From: Nostoc sp. FACHB-892
GTDB lineage: Bacteria > Cyanobacteriota > Cyanobacteriia > Cyanobacteriales > Nostocaceae
Assembly: GCF_014698795.1 (NCBI RefSeq)
Contig: NZ_JACJTR010000006.1
Coordinates: 186,001-250,000 of the forward strand
Direction of reading: 5' to 3'
DNA length: 64,000 bases
Made by a program: the position numbers and the translations under genes. This document shows, one piece after another, positions 1 to 9,054 of this stretch. The notes under the pieces are model-generated. The model saw nothing but the letters and a program-made list of their open reading frames with translations, had not been told where the DNA came from and did not search any database. Positions within the stretch are counted from its first letter, which is position 1; each line of letters begins with the position of its first letter.

Positions 1-691
1 GATTTGGGTTTTGACTCAAAGCAGTAACAGTTTGTACTAAACCCAAGTTAAACTCACTAGTCGATTTACTAAGGGTTGCAGGGTTGCGATCGTCAATTGT
101 AGCTGCTGGTATCTGTCCCAAATCTGACAAGTTAAACACCAAAATATTTTTCGCGCCGATTCCTACTAGAGTATTCAACGCCAGAGATATATTATTGATT
201 GGCGTGGTAGAGTCTTCGGGGTTAGGAAAAAGAAAATCATTTGCACCTCCCCACAATGTGTAAAGTGCATCTGGGTTAGCAGTTTGGTTATTTGCTTGCA
301 GAGTTCCAGCAAAACCAAGGACTTGTTGGAGTACTCCTGGTAAATTTGGATCGGGAACAAGAGCATTACCTAAACCAGAGCTAGCACCACCGAAAGCAAA
401 GTTTATCCCTTGTGTAGAAGGTGTGGAAGGAATAGTACTTAATAAAGTAGGCTTTAACCCTAGCTGATCTCCAAGATAATCTATCCAGAGTGGCCCATCG
501 GAAAAACGTCCTTCAAAGTAAGGTGGGCTTTGAGGGAACGTTCCTCCAGTAGCATTATATATATTGCCTGTATCGGAAAGACTATCGCCAAATACATAAA
601 GCTGATCAAAATCAAAACTCGCAGCTGAGGCTTTGGTTGGCAACATGAAAGATAAGAGAACAAATCCTGCTGCTACAGCTTGTTTTTTCAT
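1..691 (-). CDS. GDSL/SGNH-family esterase-lipase, secreted (3' end beyond window)
   Basis: The reading frame begins with an ATG at 691 and stays open to the window edge (230 codons seen). The protein starts with a signal peptide (MKKQAVAAG followed by a hydrophobic core and a site near ASA-A). SGNH block I is clear as FGDSLSDTGN near residue 34 and carries the nucleophile Ser. A Gly-rich block II lies in FAFGGA and block III in GGANDF. Block V with the catalytic His would lie beyond the edge. Members of this family hydrolyse ester bonds of lipids or acetylated glycans outside the cytoplasm. The substrate cannot be told from the visible part. A C-terminal anchor such as PEP-CTERM or an autotransporter may exist but is not visible. 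Confidence 0.85.
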   Translation of the reverse strand, partial: MKKQAVAAGFVLLSFMLPTKASAASFDFDQLYVFGDSLSDTGNIYNATGGTFPQSPPYFEGRFSDGPLWIDYLGDQLGLKPTLLSTIPSTPSTQGINFAFGGASSGLGNALVPDPNLPGVLQQVLGFAGTLQANNQTANPDALYTLWGGANDFLFPNPEDSTTPINNISLALNTLVGIGAKNILVFNLSDLGQIPAATIDDRNPATLSKSTSEFNLGLVQTVTALSQNPN

Positions 692-787
692 ATTTTTTTA
701 CCCATGATATTTTTTAATTTGTTTAAAAGTGTAATGAAAGGGCGATAGTCTGACGACTTATCTAGGACTTACGCAAAACTACAGGCG

Positions 788-891
788 GTAGGGGCAATAC
801 CCTGCGGGAAGCCGCTGACGCTCCTTCTCTGCGAGACGCTACGCGAACGTCGCTACCGCTTCGCTAATGCGTCTACATGAATTGCCCCTAC
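788..891. repeat. 104-bp palindromic interspersed element (MITE-like)
   Basis: Perfect 11-bp terminal inverted repeats, GTAGGGGCAAT at 788-798 and ATTGCCCCTAC at 881-891, enclose a GC-rich core with the CTGCGGGAA and GCGAGACGCTACGCGAA words typical of dispersed Nostoc intergenic repeats. It lies in the 404-bp gap 692-1095. The rest of that gap shows no gene; it should contain the promoter of the esterase gene. Confidence 0.6.
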
Positions 892-1095
892 GTGACTTAC
901 TTCAAAACTAAGTACGCCTATTGAGTTAGATTACGCGTTTTACTTAACTATGCACCAAAAATTCATTAAACACGGGTAAAAACGCTGAAAATACTTAGAT
1001 TTACATTTTATTTATAAAAAATAGTTATTTCAAAAAGAAATGGCAAATTTACCACCTTTTAGAAGGTAATTGCTCACTTTTATGATACCGATAGA

Positions 1096-2487
1096 CTAAC
1101 CGCCTTTTAATTTCAAAGCCTCAGTAGCCGACACACCCTCACCCTGACTGCCAAAATACCACAAAGCTGTAGCAGCCTCAGCACGAGTTACTGGTTTTTT
1201 GGGTTGAAACAAAGTCGTATAACCAAACACCCGCCGAATATTCGATTGTTCGCCATTTTGGTAATCAGCCAACACTGCTCTTAAAGCCTTGGGGTCAATT
1301 CGCGCTGCATCTTGGAAACCCCAGGTTTGTTTGACCGCATCTAAGTTAGCAGAGGGTAAAGCTTGGCGAGTATCTAGAGGTAATTTCCACAGCAGCAACT
1401 GTTCCCGCGTTAAGGGTGCATCAGGACGAAACAAAACTACTGTAGAATCTCCAGACAAAGGACTGGGAATTAACCCAGCTTCGGCTAATCCCTGAATTGC
1501 TGGAAAATCAGGGTCTTTTGCAGATACATCACTAAAAACTGGTTGAGTAGTTTCTGATGCCAAGCGAATTTGTTTAGCTGGATTGCTGGCATACATAGCA
1601 TTGTTAGCAGCAATTAGCCAACGAGCATATTCCCGATGTGTAACGATTTTACCGGGTTCAAACTGGTTAGTTGTGGTAGTATTGCTCTTGGTTGCCTCTG
1701 GTTCTATAGATAAAACACCTAATGCAGCCAAGTCTTGGATATATTGCCGCCATTCTTGGGGTGCCTTATTCAGATCGTTGAATTCCTGAGATTCGGCTGT
1801 GGCTGTAGAAGTTGTTTGGTTATTAGCCGTACTTGGTGGCTGTGCTGCCAAATTTGTAGGTTGTACCGGGCCAATGAATTGTGAATCTCCTGGTTGAGGA
1901 ACAGCGTTAGTATTTTCGTTAGGATTTATAGTTTGGGTAGATTGTGCCGTTGTAGTATTATTCGGTACGTAGTCAATCAGTAATTCAGTGGCTGTTTGGG
2001 GTTGATTGGGGGTAGTGTTAGTAACTGCTTTAGGCTGAATGGAAACCTTCAACAGCAAATTGTTGCGACGTGCCTCAAACACGCCTCCTGAATCATCTCT
2101 TGGCTGTTGCAAAATCTGCCAGTTATTTGTTTGAAACTGGCTACTATAAAAGCTAGCAATAAAGTTGCTGGGGTCAGAACTCAACCAACGAGTTGAGATT
2201 CTGTTTTCTGAGCCACTAGCAGGTGTAACTTCCTGTAGTTTGGCATTGGAATATAGAGGTATATCTTTGGGAAAATCAGCTGGTAACTGAAGTGTAGATT
2301 CGTTCTGCTGTGCTTGCGGTTGGTTACCCTGAGACTCTCCAAAGACAACTGGATTGCTTTGCAGTTTAGGATCTGCCGCCAAAGATTCTTCAAGGTTTTT
2401 GGTGATTGGACTGTTAGCACAGGCTGCTAACGAAGTCAGTAGAACAGCCCAAATTAGAAATACAGATGGACGTTTACAGGGAAGCAC
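1096..2487 (-). CDS. S-layer homology (SLH) domain lipoprotein
   Basis: 463 residues. The N-terminus has a positively charged start, a hydrophobic stretch and a lipobox (LTSLAAC, Cys at about 23), so it is probably an envelope-anchored lipoprotein. Residues 30-130 hold a small globular region. Residues 135-220 are Gln/Asn/Thr/Pro-rich and look disordered. The C-terminal half (about 240-445) shows SLH-type modules, with segments such as VTHREYARWLI, FSDVSAKDPDFPAIQGLAEAG, LTREQLLLWKL and VTRAEAATALWYFG. SLH domains bind peptidoglycan-linked polysaccharide, so a role linking outer layers to the wall is inferred. It is a single gene, with no operon partner in the same direction close by. Confidence 0.8.
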   Translation of the reverse strand: MLPCKRPSVFLIWAVLLTSLAACANSPITKNLEESLAADPKLQSNPVVFGESQGNQPQAQQNESTLQLPADFPKDIPLYSNAKLQEVTPASGSENRISTRWLSSDPSNFIASFYSSQFQTNNWQILQQPRDDSGGVFEARRNNLLLKVSIQPKAVTNTTPNQPQTATELLIDYVPNNTTTAQSTQTINPNENTNAVPQPGDSQFIGPVQPTNLAAQPPSTANNQTTSTATAESQEFNDLNKAPQEWRQYIQDLAALGVLSIEPEATKSNTTTTNQFEPGKIVTHREYARWLIAANNAMYASNPAKQIRLASETTQPVFSDVSAKDPDFPAIQGLAEAGLIPSPLSGDSTVVLFRPDAPLTREQLLLWKLPLDTRQALPSANLDAVKQTWGFQDAARIDPKALRAVLADYQNGEQSNIRRVFGYTTLFQPKKPVTRAEAATALWYFGSQGEGVSATEALKLKGG

Positions 2488-2988
2488 AGGATATCACAAA
2501 TTGAGTTTCAATTTCTACCCTAGCGCAGACTGTTCATTAAATGAGCATGGGGCATTAGGCATTAGGAATGGAATATTGGGTAAAAACCCATTTATTTCTG
2601 CTCCTCTGCCTCTCTAGCTTATTAATAAGCTGTTACGTATTTAACTTGAACATTTATATGAAGACTGATGACCAATGACTGTTGACTGATAACCGTTAAC
2701 CGTCAACAGTTAACGACCGTAAATCTTTATACAAGGCACGCATCAGCTTATCACCAAAAGACACTACCGACTCACAACGTCCTCTTAGTAAATGTCTTTG
2801 TTGGTAAAAATGATAATATCTCTAAAAATGAGTAAACGGTAGCAAAAGCTACCGTATTGTCTTCGTTTTACAGCCATTAGGTTTTGATAATTCCCATGCT
2901 TATTTATAGAGTTCCCTAAAATTCTGGCAAACTAACATTTTTGAAAAAAAAACATAAATAAACGTGAAATACCTGCTAGATAAGAGTT

Positions 2989-3099
2989 TTATGATTTGGA
3001 TGCTCTAAGCAAGTACTTGACCAATCCAAAAATGATCGCTAAAGGGAGGCCACCAAATAAGAGTGTAGGTACTAAAAGCTTTATCTCCTTCCAAATGCA
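2989..3099 (-). pseudogene. C-terminal remnant of a small membrane protein
   Basis: On the minus strand an open stretch ends at a TAA (2989-2991) and encodes WKEIKLLVPTLLFGG, then a hydrophobic segment, and ends in KYLLRASKS. It has no start codon: a stop precedes it where a dispersed repeat (GGTTGGTGCGATGCCTACGCC region, 3103-3125) begins. This suggests a membrane-protein gene cut by repeat insertion. The family is not recognised. The remainder of the 720-bp gap 2488-3207 holds a short GTTAAC hairpin (2694-2715) and no other gene I can support. Confidence 0.3.
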
Positions 3100-3207
3100 T
3101 TAGGTTGGTGCGATGCCTACGCCAACCAACTGAAGTGATAGACTAGAATTAAAGCCCCCCTTAGCCTCACCCAAAGAGGGGAATAGATAAAGTTCGCTAA
3201 CGCTAGC

Positions 3208-3507
3208 TTAAAATCGATTCTGGAAATTATTCATCTGACGATGGTAAGCTGAATAAGGCAATAGGTACAAAATGCCAATATTAGGCAATTTCAGGAACTT
3301 AGCGTAAGTTTGTGGTTCTTGGGGGTCGGGGTCATAGGCAAAGCAGTCAAGTGTCACAGCAGTTTTCCTAGTATCTCTAAATTGATTTTCTAGGGAAAGT
3401 GCTACTTGGACTGTAGTCAAGAGTTTCTTGGCAGCCTCGAAAACAGTGAGTGCTGACTCTAAAAATGCGTAGTTTACCGCCGTAGGCATCGCCTCTAGGT
3501 TATCCAA
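3208..3507 (-). pseudogene. Unrecognised ORF, probably a gene remnant
   Basis: The 99-codon frame begins with TTG and no ATG lies upstream in frame before a stop. Its first codons overlap a dispersed GCGATGCCTACGGCGG repeat, which suggests the true 5' end was lost. The protein has a predicted helix (residues 10-45, rich in Ala, Leu, Glu and Lys), then a DPDPQEPQTY turn and an aromatic tail. I do not recognise a family. It could be a real small protein with a TTG start, but the neighbours on both sides are also remnants. Confidence 0.3.
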
Positions 3508-3561
3508 AGTTTTATCTTTGGCAATCCGTCTCCTGTTCTTCTGGGATAGGTAAGGATTATT

Positions 3562-3756
3562 TTAGGAAGGCTGGATAAGAGGGTGTGCTTCGCAAGTTAT
3601 AGAGGCAGTACTATAGTTATCTGTAACTGTTTTCCCAATTTTAGTAATGATTGGGTAGAGGCAAAAAAGACACTTCATCGGATGCACTGGCGGTTGAGAA
3701 AGCCCTCTACAAACTTGGTCTGAACAGTTAACAGCTTCCTGATAGATTAGATACAA
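3562..3756 (-). pseudogene. Possible IS1-type InsA zinc-ribbon remnant
   Basis: A 64-codon frame with a TTG start contains MKCLFC, then ITKIGKTVT, and a later Cys, at the spacing of the N-terminal zinc ribbon of IS1-family InsA-like proteins (MKCxxC followed by I.K.GKT). The expected second CxxC is degenerate and no InsB or DDE part follows. The call rests on that short motif only. Confidence 0.3.
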
Positions 3757-4097
3757 TTAGCATCTGCGTTTGCTTGGGTAATCGCTTGTTCAAAGCAAGT
3801 ACTCTAATTGACATAGTTTTAAACCTTTCACCTGCTAGCTCTGACGAAAATTTTTGATTCAGGGTAAATTAAGACTTATATTCAAGGAAAAGGGCGTTTC
3901 TTGGAGATGAAGTTAACCAAAACGCGGCAAAAGGCTGAAAAAGATATGTCTATGTCAAAAACGCAGAACTGATAGGAGTATTAAGTATCTAAAATAGATA
4001 TTAAATTGAAGAAAAACAACGACCATTGACAACCGTCAGTCTATTTTACTTTCTGTAAAGCGTCGCCGGGTTGTTACCAGTGCTGAAACACGATTAC
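3757..4097. other. Gene-free stretch upstream of sasA
   Basis: 341 bp without a supported gene. It should include the sasA promoter. I see no clear operator, hairpin or RNA gene here. Confidence 0.5.
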
Positions 4098-5285
4098 ATG
4101 CAAGTTTCCCAGGATCAGCCTATTTATTCTGAGGCTCCACTCCAGCTGTTACTGTTTGTCGATGGACGCCCAAAGTCCCGGCAACAAGTGCAGCGAATCC
4201 GTGCTTACTTAAAAGAATTGCAGGCTGAGTATAGTTTTGAACTTCAAACTATCGATGTTGGACAACAACCTTACTTAGCAGAACACTTTAAATTGATAGC
4301 AACGCCAGCTTTAATCAAAATCCATCCGGAACCACGACAGGTTCTGGCCGGGAGTAATATAATAGCGCAATTGAAAAATTGGTGGCCTCGCTGGCAAACT
4401 GCTGTAGACGCTTACTTAAAAGTGCAGGAAGACTTACAAGAACGTATAGACGACAATACTAGGGTGATGTTACCCAAATCCACTATTCGTTCAGTTGCTG
4501 TTTCTGCGGAATTAATCCGACTCTCAGACGAAATTTTTCGTTTGAAGCAAGAAAAAGATAACCTCCAAGAGCAGCTACAGTTTAAAGACCGGGTGATTTC
4601 TATGCTGGCGCACGATCTTCGCAATCCGCTAACTGCTGCTGCGATCGCGATCGAAACTCTCCAGTCTAACTACAATTCAGACACAGGAGAATTCCAGCGC
4701 CTTAAGCCATCGATGACGGCGCATTTATTAAAACAAGCCCGCAATCAAACTAAGGTTATTAATCGGATGATTGCTGATCTTTTAGAGGTAGGTCGTGGCA
4801 AAGATACAGAGTTTCCCATTTTACCACAAAAAGTACAACTAGGTAAACTTTTCTTAGATGTACTAGAAGAATTGTGCGATCGCTACACCGCCAAATCTCA
4901 AGAGGTAGAAATAGATATTCCTAGTGATTTGCCCTATGTATATGCTGACCCAGAACGCATCCGTCAAGTGCTAGTGAATCTGTTGGATAATGCCATCAAA
5001 TATACCCCAGAAGGTGGCAAGATTAGTGTTGCCGGATTGCACCGTACTACCCAAAAAGTTCAGTTTAGTATTGGTGATACTGGGCCTGGTATTCCTGTAG
5101 AGAATCGCGATCGCATTTTTGAAAACCACTTCCGCCTGCAACGGGATGAAGGTACAGCAGGTTACGGGATTGGTCTTTCTTTATGCCAACGGATTATCCT
5201 GGCACATTATGGTCAAATTTGGGTAGACTCTGCCCCCAATAATGGAGCATGGTTTCACTTCACACTACCAGTTTATCCTTTTTAG
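4098..5285 (+). CDS. sasA: Circadian clock-output histidine kinase SasA
   Basis: The N-terminal 90 residues are a KaiB-like thioredoxin-fold domain ([14 protein letters not shown], then [13 protein letters not shown] and [10 protein letters not shown]), the part that docks on KaiC. A coiled linker (about 100-160) leads to a HisKA domain with the phospho-acceptor His172 in [11 protein letters not shown]. The HATPase part has the N box ([10 protein letters not shown]), G1 (GDTGPGIP) and G2 (GYGIGLSL). In cyanobacteria SasA autophosphorylates when bound to KaiC and passes phosphate to RpaA, driving circadian transcription. I chose the ATG at 4098; in-frame TTG (4071) and GTG (4080) starts would add up to nine residues. 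The gene is convergent with the downstream REC-GGDEF gene. Confidence 0.95.
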   Translation: MQVSQDQPIYSEAPLQLLLFVDGRPKSRQQVQRIRAYLKELQAEYSFELQTIDVGQQPYLAEHFKLIATPALIKIHPEPRQVLAGSNIIAQLKNWWPRWQTAVDAYLKVQEDLQERIDDNTRVMLPKSTIRSVAVSAELIRLSDEIFRLKQEKDNLQEQLQFKDRVISMLAHDLRNPLTAAAIAIETLQSNYNSDTGEFQRLKPSMTAHLLKQARNQTKVINRMIADLLEVGRGKDTEFPILPQKVQLGKLFLDVLEELCDRYTAKSQEVEIDIPSDLPYVYADPERIRQVLVNLLDNAIKYTPEGGKISVAGLHRTTQKVQFSIGDTGPGIPVENRDRIFENHFRLQRDEGTAGYGIGLSLCQRIILAHYGQIWVDSAPNNGAWFHFTLPVYPF

Positions 5286-5453
5286 GGATTGGTCAGCCCC
5301 TTTGGGGAAGTCAAAAATTTACCAAGCCCATAAATTTATTTGCTCTGAGTCAACTGACGTAGTATTTCTTGCACTACGTGTCTTGAAATACATTTTTTTA
5401 TTTTCCATAAATAAATTTACTTGCTCTGTACTTTTTTATTTTTGGTCATTCAC

Positions 5454-5474
5454 AAATGACAAATGACAAATGAC
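5454..5474. repeat. Heptamer repeat (STRR), three AAATGAC copies
   Basis: Three perfect adjacent copies of AAATGAC lie between the convergent sasA and REC-GGDEF genes. This is the short tandemly repeated repetitive class common in heterocystous cyanobacteria. Confidence 0.7.
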
Positions 5475-5476
5475 AA

Positions 5477-6502
5477 TTAAAAACTTGAGACAAAGCGATC
5501 GCGCCCCCCGGCCTTAGCTCGGTAAAGTGCTTTATCTGCCTGGACAATCAAATCTGAAGGTGAGGATTCCCAAGTGGGCACAACAGTAGCCACGCCCATA
5601 CTTAGGGTGATATGCTGACTCACCGCAGACCCATCGTGAACAATTTGCAAATCTTTTATTCCCTCTTGTATCGCTGCGGCAACATGAACTGCTCCAGATG
5701 CAGGCGTGTATGGCATAATCACAGCAAATTCTTCTCCACCATAACGCGCTACTAAATCCTGATGTTTTTGCGCCTTGAGGCTTAATACACCACCCACCTT
5801 TTGTAAACAGACATCTCCAGCAGGATGACCATATTTATCGTTATAAAACTTAAAATAATCGATATCACACAAAATCATTGACAAAGGAGATTCCTCTTGT
5901 GCCAGATTAATCCACTGAGTATTGAGGTAATCGTCAAAACGGCGACGATTAGCCAACTCAGTTAAGCCATCTACATTGGCAAGATGCTGCAAAGCTTGGT
6001 TTGCCGCCTCTAATTGTTTGTATACTTGCACTTGCTGTAGTAGTCGGCGTAACCTCTGGCGCAAGACAGGCCAGTGAATTGGCTTAGTCACATAATCAGT
6101 TGCCCCTGCGTCAAAAGCACGGTCTACGGATTCTTCATCATCCAAGCACGTGATCATCAATATGGGAGTGCGCTCCCATATCTTAGAAATCACAGTATTA
6201 TTAAGTGTCGAGTCAGTATCAAAGGTTGCAAGGGCTGAGATTAAATTATTCCTGGCAATCTGAAGCAAGTGCTTACAGCAGGTAAAACCATCCATTACAG
6301 GCATTACAGCATCTAGCAAAACTATATCCGGTTTGATAGCCTCGTAAGCATCTAAACATTGCTTACCATCACTGACCTCGACCACTCGGTAACCCTCTTG
6401 TTCCATAGCTTTACGCAACAACACGCGGATGGTTTTGTCATCATCAGCCACTAGAATCAGTGGTGGTTGCTTAGATACAGAAAATGAGCTTATGCCTGAC
6501 AT
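5477..6502 (-). CDS. REC-GGDEF response regulator (diguanylate cyclase)
   Basis: 341 residues from the ATG at 6502, which has a GGAAGG ribosome site just upstream; an in-frame TTG at 6547 is a weaker alternative. The receiver domain (about 14-155) has the phospho-acceptor Asp64 in VLLDAVMPVMDG and the Lys in YVTKPI. Residues 83-108 form an insertion in the receiver domain that ordinary CheY folds lack. A short coiled coil (160-175) leads to a GGDEF domain with an intact GGEEF active site at 255-259, so c-di-GMP synthesis is expected. The product-inhibition I-site is KHQD rather than RxxD. Phosphorylation probably controls dimerisation and activity, as in PleD. The partner kinase is unknown. 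Confidence 0.9.
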   Translation of the reverse strand: MSGISSFSVSKQPPLILVADDDKTIRVLLRKAMEQEGYRVVEVSDGKQCLDAYEAIKPDIVLLDAVMPVMDGFTCCKHLLQIARNNLISALATFDTDSTLNNTVISKIWERTPILMITCLDDEESVDRAFDAGATDYVTKPIHWPVLRQRLRRLLQQVQVYKQLEAANQALQHLANVDGLTELANRRRFDDYLNTQWINLAQEESPLSMILCDIDYFKFYNDKYGHPAGDVCLQKVGGVLSLKAQKHQDLVARYGGEEFAVIMPYTPASGAVHVAAAIQEGIKDLQIVHDGSAVSQHITLSMGVATVVPTWESSPSDLIVQADKALYRAKAGGRDRFVSSF

Positions 6503-6690
6503 GAGCTGCCTTCCACTTGCGGGATTATCCTGAAAAAGGGTGTGCAACTCAATTGCATGGGAGCGATCGCTGTTTTCATCAATGCCAGGATTTGTGGCAA
6601 AGGTGTGTCTAGCTTCACAATCAACTGTTTTTTGGCAATAGACTGCTCAATGTTAGTGAGCCAAGCAAGCGGTAGATAACTAAGTTGCAT
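6490..6690 (-). CDS. Small hypothetical protein, doubtful
   Basis: 66 codons from the ATG at 6690, ending 13 bp inside the start of the REC-GGDEF gene, an arrangement compatible with translational coupling. The sequence has a segment (LDTPLPQILALMK) reminiscent of the first strand-helix of a CBS domain, but it is far too short for a whole domain. It could be a remnant or chance. No family assigned. Confidence 0.25.
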   Translation of the reverse strand: MQLSYLPLAWLTNIEQSIAKKQLIVKLDTPLPQILALMKTAIAPMQLSCTPFFRIIPQVEGSSCQA

Positions 6691-7277
6691 AGACAATCTA
6701 TAATTGGAACACGAAGGCAATTGTTACCTTTCTGTTCGGCTGTGGTTATGGGAGGAAATGTTACTTTTATATTTCCCCATTGCTAAAGTCAAATTGAAAT
6801 TTTTTTGAGAATTGCAAATGCACATCTTAATTATTTAGTTCTGTAGTCAGTTTAGAAACCTAAAGATACAGGTTAAAATGATCGCCAAGTTATGCTTCAA
6901 AGATATTTAAGGCAAAATACAAGTATCCTTGACTTAAATTTATTTAGTTATTTGGTAAGTGCTGCGGAGGTTGAGTATAATTATATAAGATTGAGATTAA
7001 ACTTGGAGCAAAGCTTTATTTATCAATAAGTTCACGTCAAAAAACGAAGTAAAAGTTTTATTAAATTTTATTCAGTATAGTTTAATAAATTAAAAAATAG
7101 ATTATTTTTTAGCTAAATTTAAATGAAGATATACTATAATAAAATTAATATTTTAAACAATTAAGTCTTAAATTTCTTTCCATACAGCACATCAAACGAC
7201 AGTCTTGTTAGCTACACTAACAATCAGAAGTTATTACAAAAAAATTAAACCTTATTTACACCCACTAAATCTTTAAA
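6691..7277. other. AT-rich gene-free stretch upstream of the crr7-like gene
   Basis: 587 bp, very AT-rich, without a supported gene on either strand. It lies between two divergent genes, so both promoters should be here. No clear operator or RNA gene was seen. Confidence 0.5.
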
Positions 7278-7538
7278 ATGCCAGACTCATTAATGTATCA
7301 GCAAGATCATTTTGTTGTTCTAGAACCAAATCAATCAGAGCAATTTCTGACACAATCAGAGTTATTAGAAAAGCTCAAAATAACTCTCCAACAACTCATA
7401 ATTGAAGATTTACCGCCTGACTTGCAAAACTTTAATACTGCGGAAGCTCAAGCACAATACTTACTCGATACAAGTTGCAAATTAGATATTGCTCCAGGGC
7501 AATATTTGCAGTGGTATGCAGTTCGTTTAGAAAAATGA
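7278..7538 (+). CDS. CRR7-like protein (chlororespiratory reduction 7 family)
   Basis: 86 residues, close to the usual cyanobacterial length for this family. The ends match the family as I recall it: an N-terminal FVVLEPNQSEQFLT followed by a helix, a central LPPDLQNF, and the C-terminal QYLQWYAVRLEK, which parallels the QWYQVRLE ending of plant CRR7. In chloroplasts CRR7 is needed for assembly of the NDH-1 complex of cyclic electron flow; a similar role in cyanobacteria is inference. No signal peptide or membrane segment. Monocistronic, with an AT-rich leader. Confidence 0.75.
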   Translation: MPDSLMYQQDHFVVLEPNQSEQFLTQSELLEKLKITLQQLIIEDLPPDLQNFNTAEAQAQYLLDTSCKLDIAPGQYLQWYAVRLEK

Positions 7539-7683
7539 CTTGTTTCATAAGTGGTTAAAAGGAAAATAAGTTAAGGAAGAAGCAGGGGAGCAGGGCAAAA
7601 GTTTTATACTTAAAAGCTTTATCATTATCAACATCTTATAAACTTCTGTTTTGTTTCTATCAGGTCTGAGAATAAATTCCGAT

Positions 7684-7752
7684 ACTAATAGCTTCTATTG
7701 CTTTTAAAAAGTGAAAATTTCATTCCTACCTTAGTGTATAGAAGCTATTAGT
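7684..7752. terminator. Perfect 15-bp inverted repeat between convergent genes
   Basis: ACTAATAGCTTCTAT at 7684-7698 is repeated inverted at 7738-7752, separated by 39 bp that includes runs of T and A. It lies in the 333-bp gap 7539-7871 between the convergent crr7-like and DUF2854 genes. It could act as a two-way terminator or be a small mobile palindrome. The loop is long for a classic terminator. Nothing else is seen in the gap. Confidence 0.45.
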
Positions 7753-7871
7753 CCAGAACTTAAGTTATGGGCGAGATGTTTGTTAACATTACACTTTAAC
7801 TGTTACAAAAATGTGGATAACGACAAGCCATCAACGCATGGAGCTTAGACAACCATAATTTCTCTTCTTGA

Positions 7872-8441
7872 CTATTGACTACTGACTAATGACTGTTGTG
7901 GAGCATGGATCAGCGCTAACTCAATTGTATTTTCAGATGGCTGGGTTATTTCAACCTCTAATCCAGGGCCAAAATAGTTGGTCATTTTTTCCTGCTTTTT
8001 TTGCCACACATCAATCGGTATTAGGGGTGAATCAAATTCTAAAATTAGGGCATAGTTGCCATTGACTTCTGTTTCTCGCAAGCCTATTACTGTTGGCCGT
8101 TCCTGGTCTGAGGGACTCAAACCCAGAAAAGAAAGTGTTGTATCTAGATGAGCATCTTGGCCATAACGATATCGGGTAATGTCTTTGCGAATTTTATTTT
8201 GAGTATCAGTTGCTTGCTGTTCCCGCAATATCAAGGCTGACGGTGACGTAGTTTGGCTAAAGGGTACTGGCTTGAGTTCATTAGCTTTTAGCGCCAACCC
8301 TCCCAACAATAGAGGAATCCCGTAAAAAAATCCGACAAGATTGAGTGTGGCATTATTATCAGCATAGGCGACGAAGCCTATGATGGTTAATATGCCACCA
8401 ATAGTTAAACCGAGTGTTCCCAAAGAGATTTTGCGTAGCAT
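7872..8441 (-). CDS. DUF2854 membrane protein
   Basis: 189 residues. Two hydrophobic segments at about 9-27 and 32-50 (LGLTIGGILTIIGFVAY; GFFYGIPLLLGGLAL) form a hairpin in the membrane, followed by a soluble domain with FLGLSPSDQERPTVIGL and a C-terminal beta-rich part. This layout and these motifs match DUF2854, found in cyanobacteria and chloroplasts. Function unknown. The ATG at 8441 is well placed before the first membrane segment. Confidence 0.85.
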   Translation of the reverse strand: MLRKISLGTLGLTIGGILTIIGFVAYADNNATLNLVGFFYGIPLLLGGLALKANELKPVPFSQTTSPSALILREQQATDTQNKIRKDITRYRYGQDAHLDTTLSFLGLSPSDQERPTVIGLRETEVNGNYALILEFDSPLIPIDVWQKKQEKMTNYFGPGLEVEITQPSENTIELALIHAPQQSLVSSQ

Positions 8442-8729
8442 GAGCTTAAATTAATATAAATTCTGAATACCTCAGTTTTATTATCATCGGCTATGAATAA
8501 CAATTTAGGGAAGAACATCGTCTCTAGTCATTAGTATTCAAACAACTCAAAATTTCCAGAAACAAGAGGTTCTGTCTTCCTTACCCAGAACTGCGGTAGA
8601 TGCAGGAACGCGGAAAGTTCCTCAGCCACAAGCTTAGTGTAGTAGACTACTAAGGCGTAGAGTGCGCCAGAATGTTGAATTTTGAGTTAACTTTAAATTT
8701 AAAGGCAGTTTAGAGATAGGAAAAAAGTA

Positions 8730-8903
8730 ATGGATATACAGACTATAAAAGAACGAATTCTCGCAGTTCAAAGCAAACGCGAGTACCTGTTAGGCTTACT
8801 TGAGCAACCAAATTTGGGAACTTTGAGAGTTGACGTAAATCAGGCTTTGGAAGAGCTAGACGAATTAATTGATGAATTTCAACGCACCATTCCGATAGAG
8901 TAG
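8730..8903 (+). CDS. Small coiled-coil protein, 57 residues
   Basis: An ATG at 8730 opens a 57-codon frame (MDIQTIKERILAVQSKREYL... ending QRTIPIE). The protein is almost wholly helical with heptad-spaced Leu/Ile and acidic residues. A GGA-containing purine tract (GAGATAGGA) precedes the start, and a GC-rich hairpin follows the stop by about 15 bp. These features support a real small gene. No family recognised. A frame on the opposite strand in the same place has no such support. Confidence 0.6.
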   Translation: MDIQTIKERILAVQSKREYLLGLLEQPNLGTLRVDVNQALEELDELIDEFQRTIPIE

Positions 8904-8918
8904 AAATTATCAAAAATT

Positions 8919-8956
8919 GCGTCGGTTTAACCGTCAACCTCAAGTTATACCGACGC
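8919..8956 (+). terminator. Hairpin after the 57-residue gene
   Basis: GCGTCGGT (8919-8926) pairs with ACCGACGC (8949-8956). A strong T tract is lacking, so termination is probable but not certain. Confidence 0.4.
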
Positions 8957-9054
8957 TCCTCAGTGCTATCATGTCCTCAAATCCTCAAACTGAACTAAGC
9001 GTGAGTTTGCAAAGCAATATAGCTATATAATTGCTGTATCATTCATCCGGCAAG

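Noticed and set aside
3098..3137. Riboswitch or small RNA near GGTTGGTGCGATGCCTACGCC
   Set aside because: The sequence is a dispersed Nostoc palindrome that occurs in many unrelated places.
4071..4097. Upstream TTG/GTG starts for sasA
   Set aside because: The KaiB-like domain and the SasA N-terminus as I recall it begin at MQVSQ; the upstream codons add nothing recognisable.
8743..8943. 66-codon minus-strand frame overlapping the 57-residue plus-strand gene
   Set aside because: No start signal or protein-like pattern; the plus-strand gene explains the region better.
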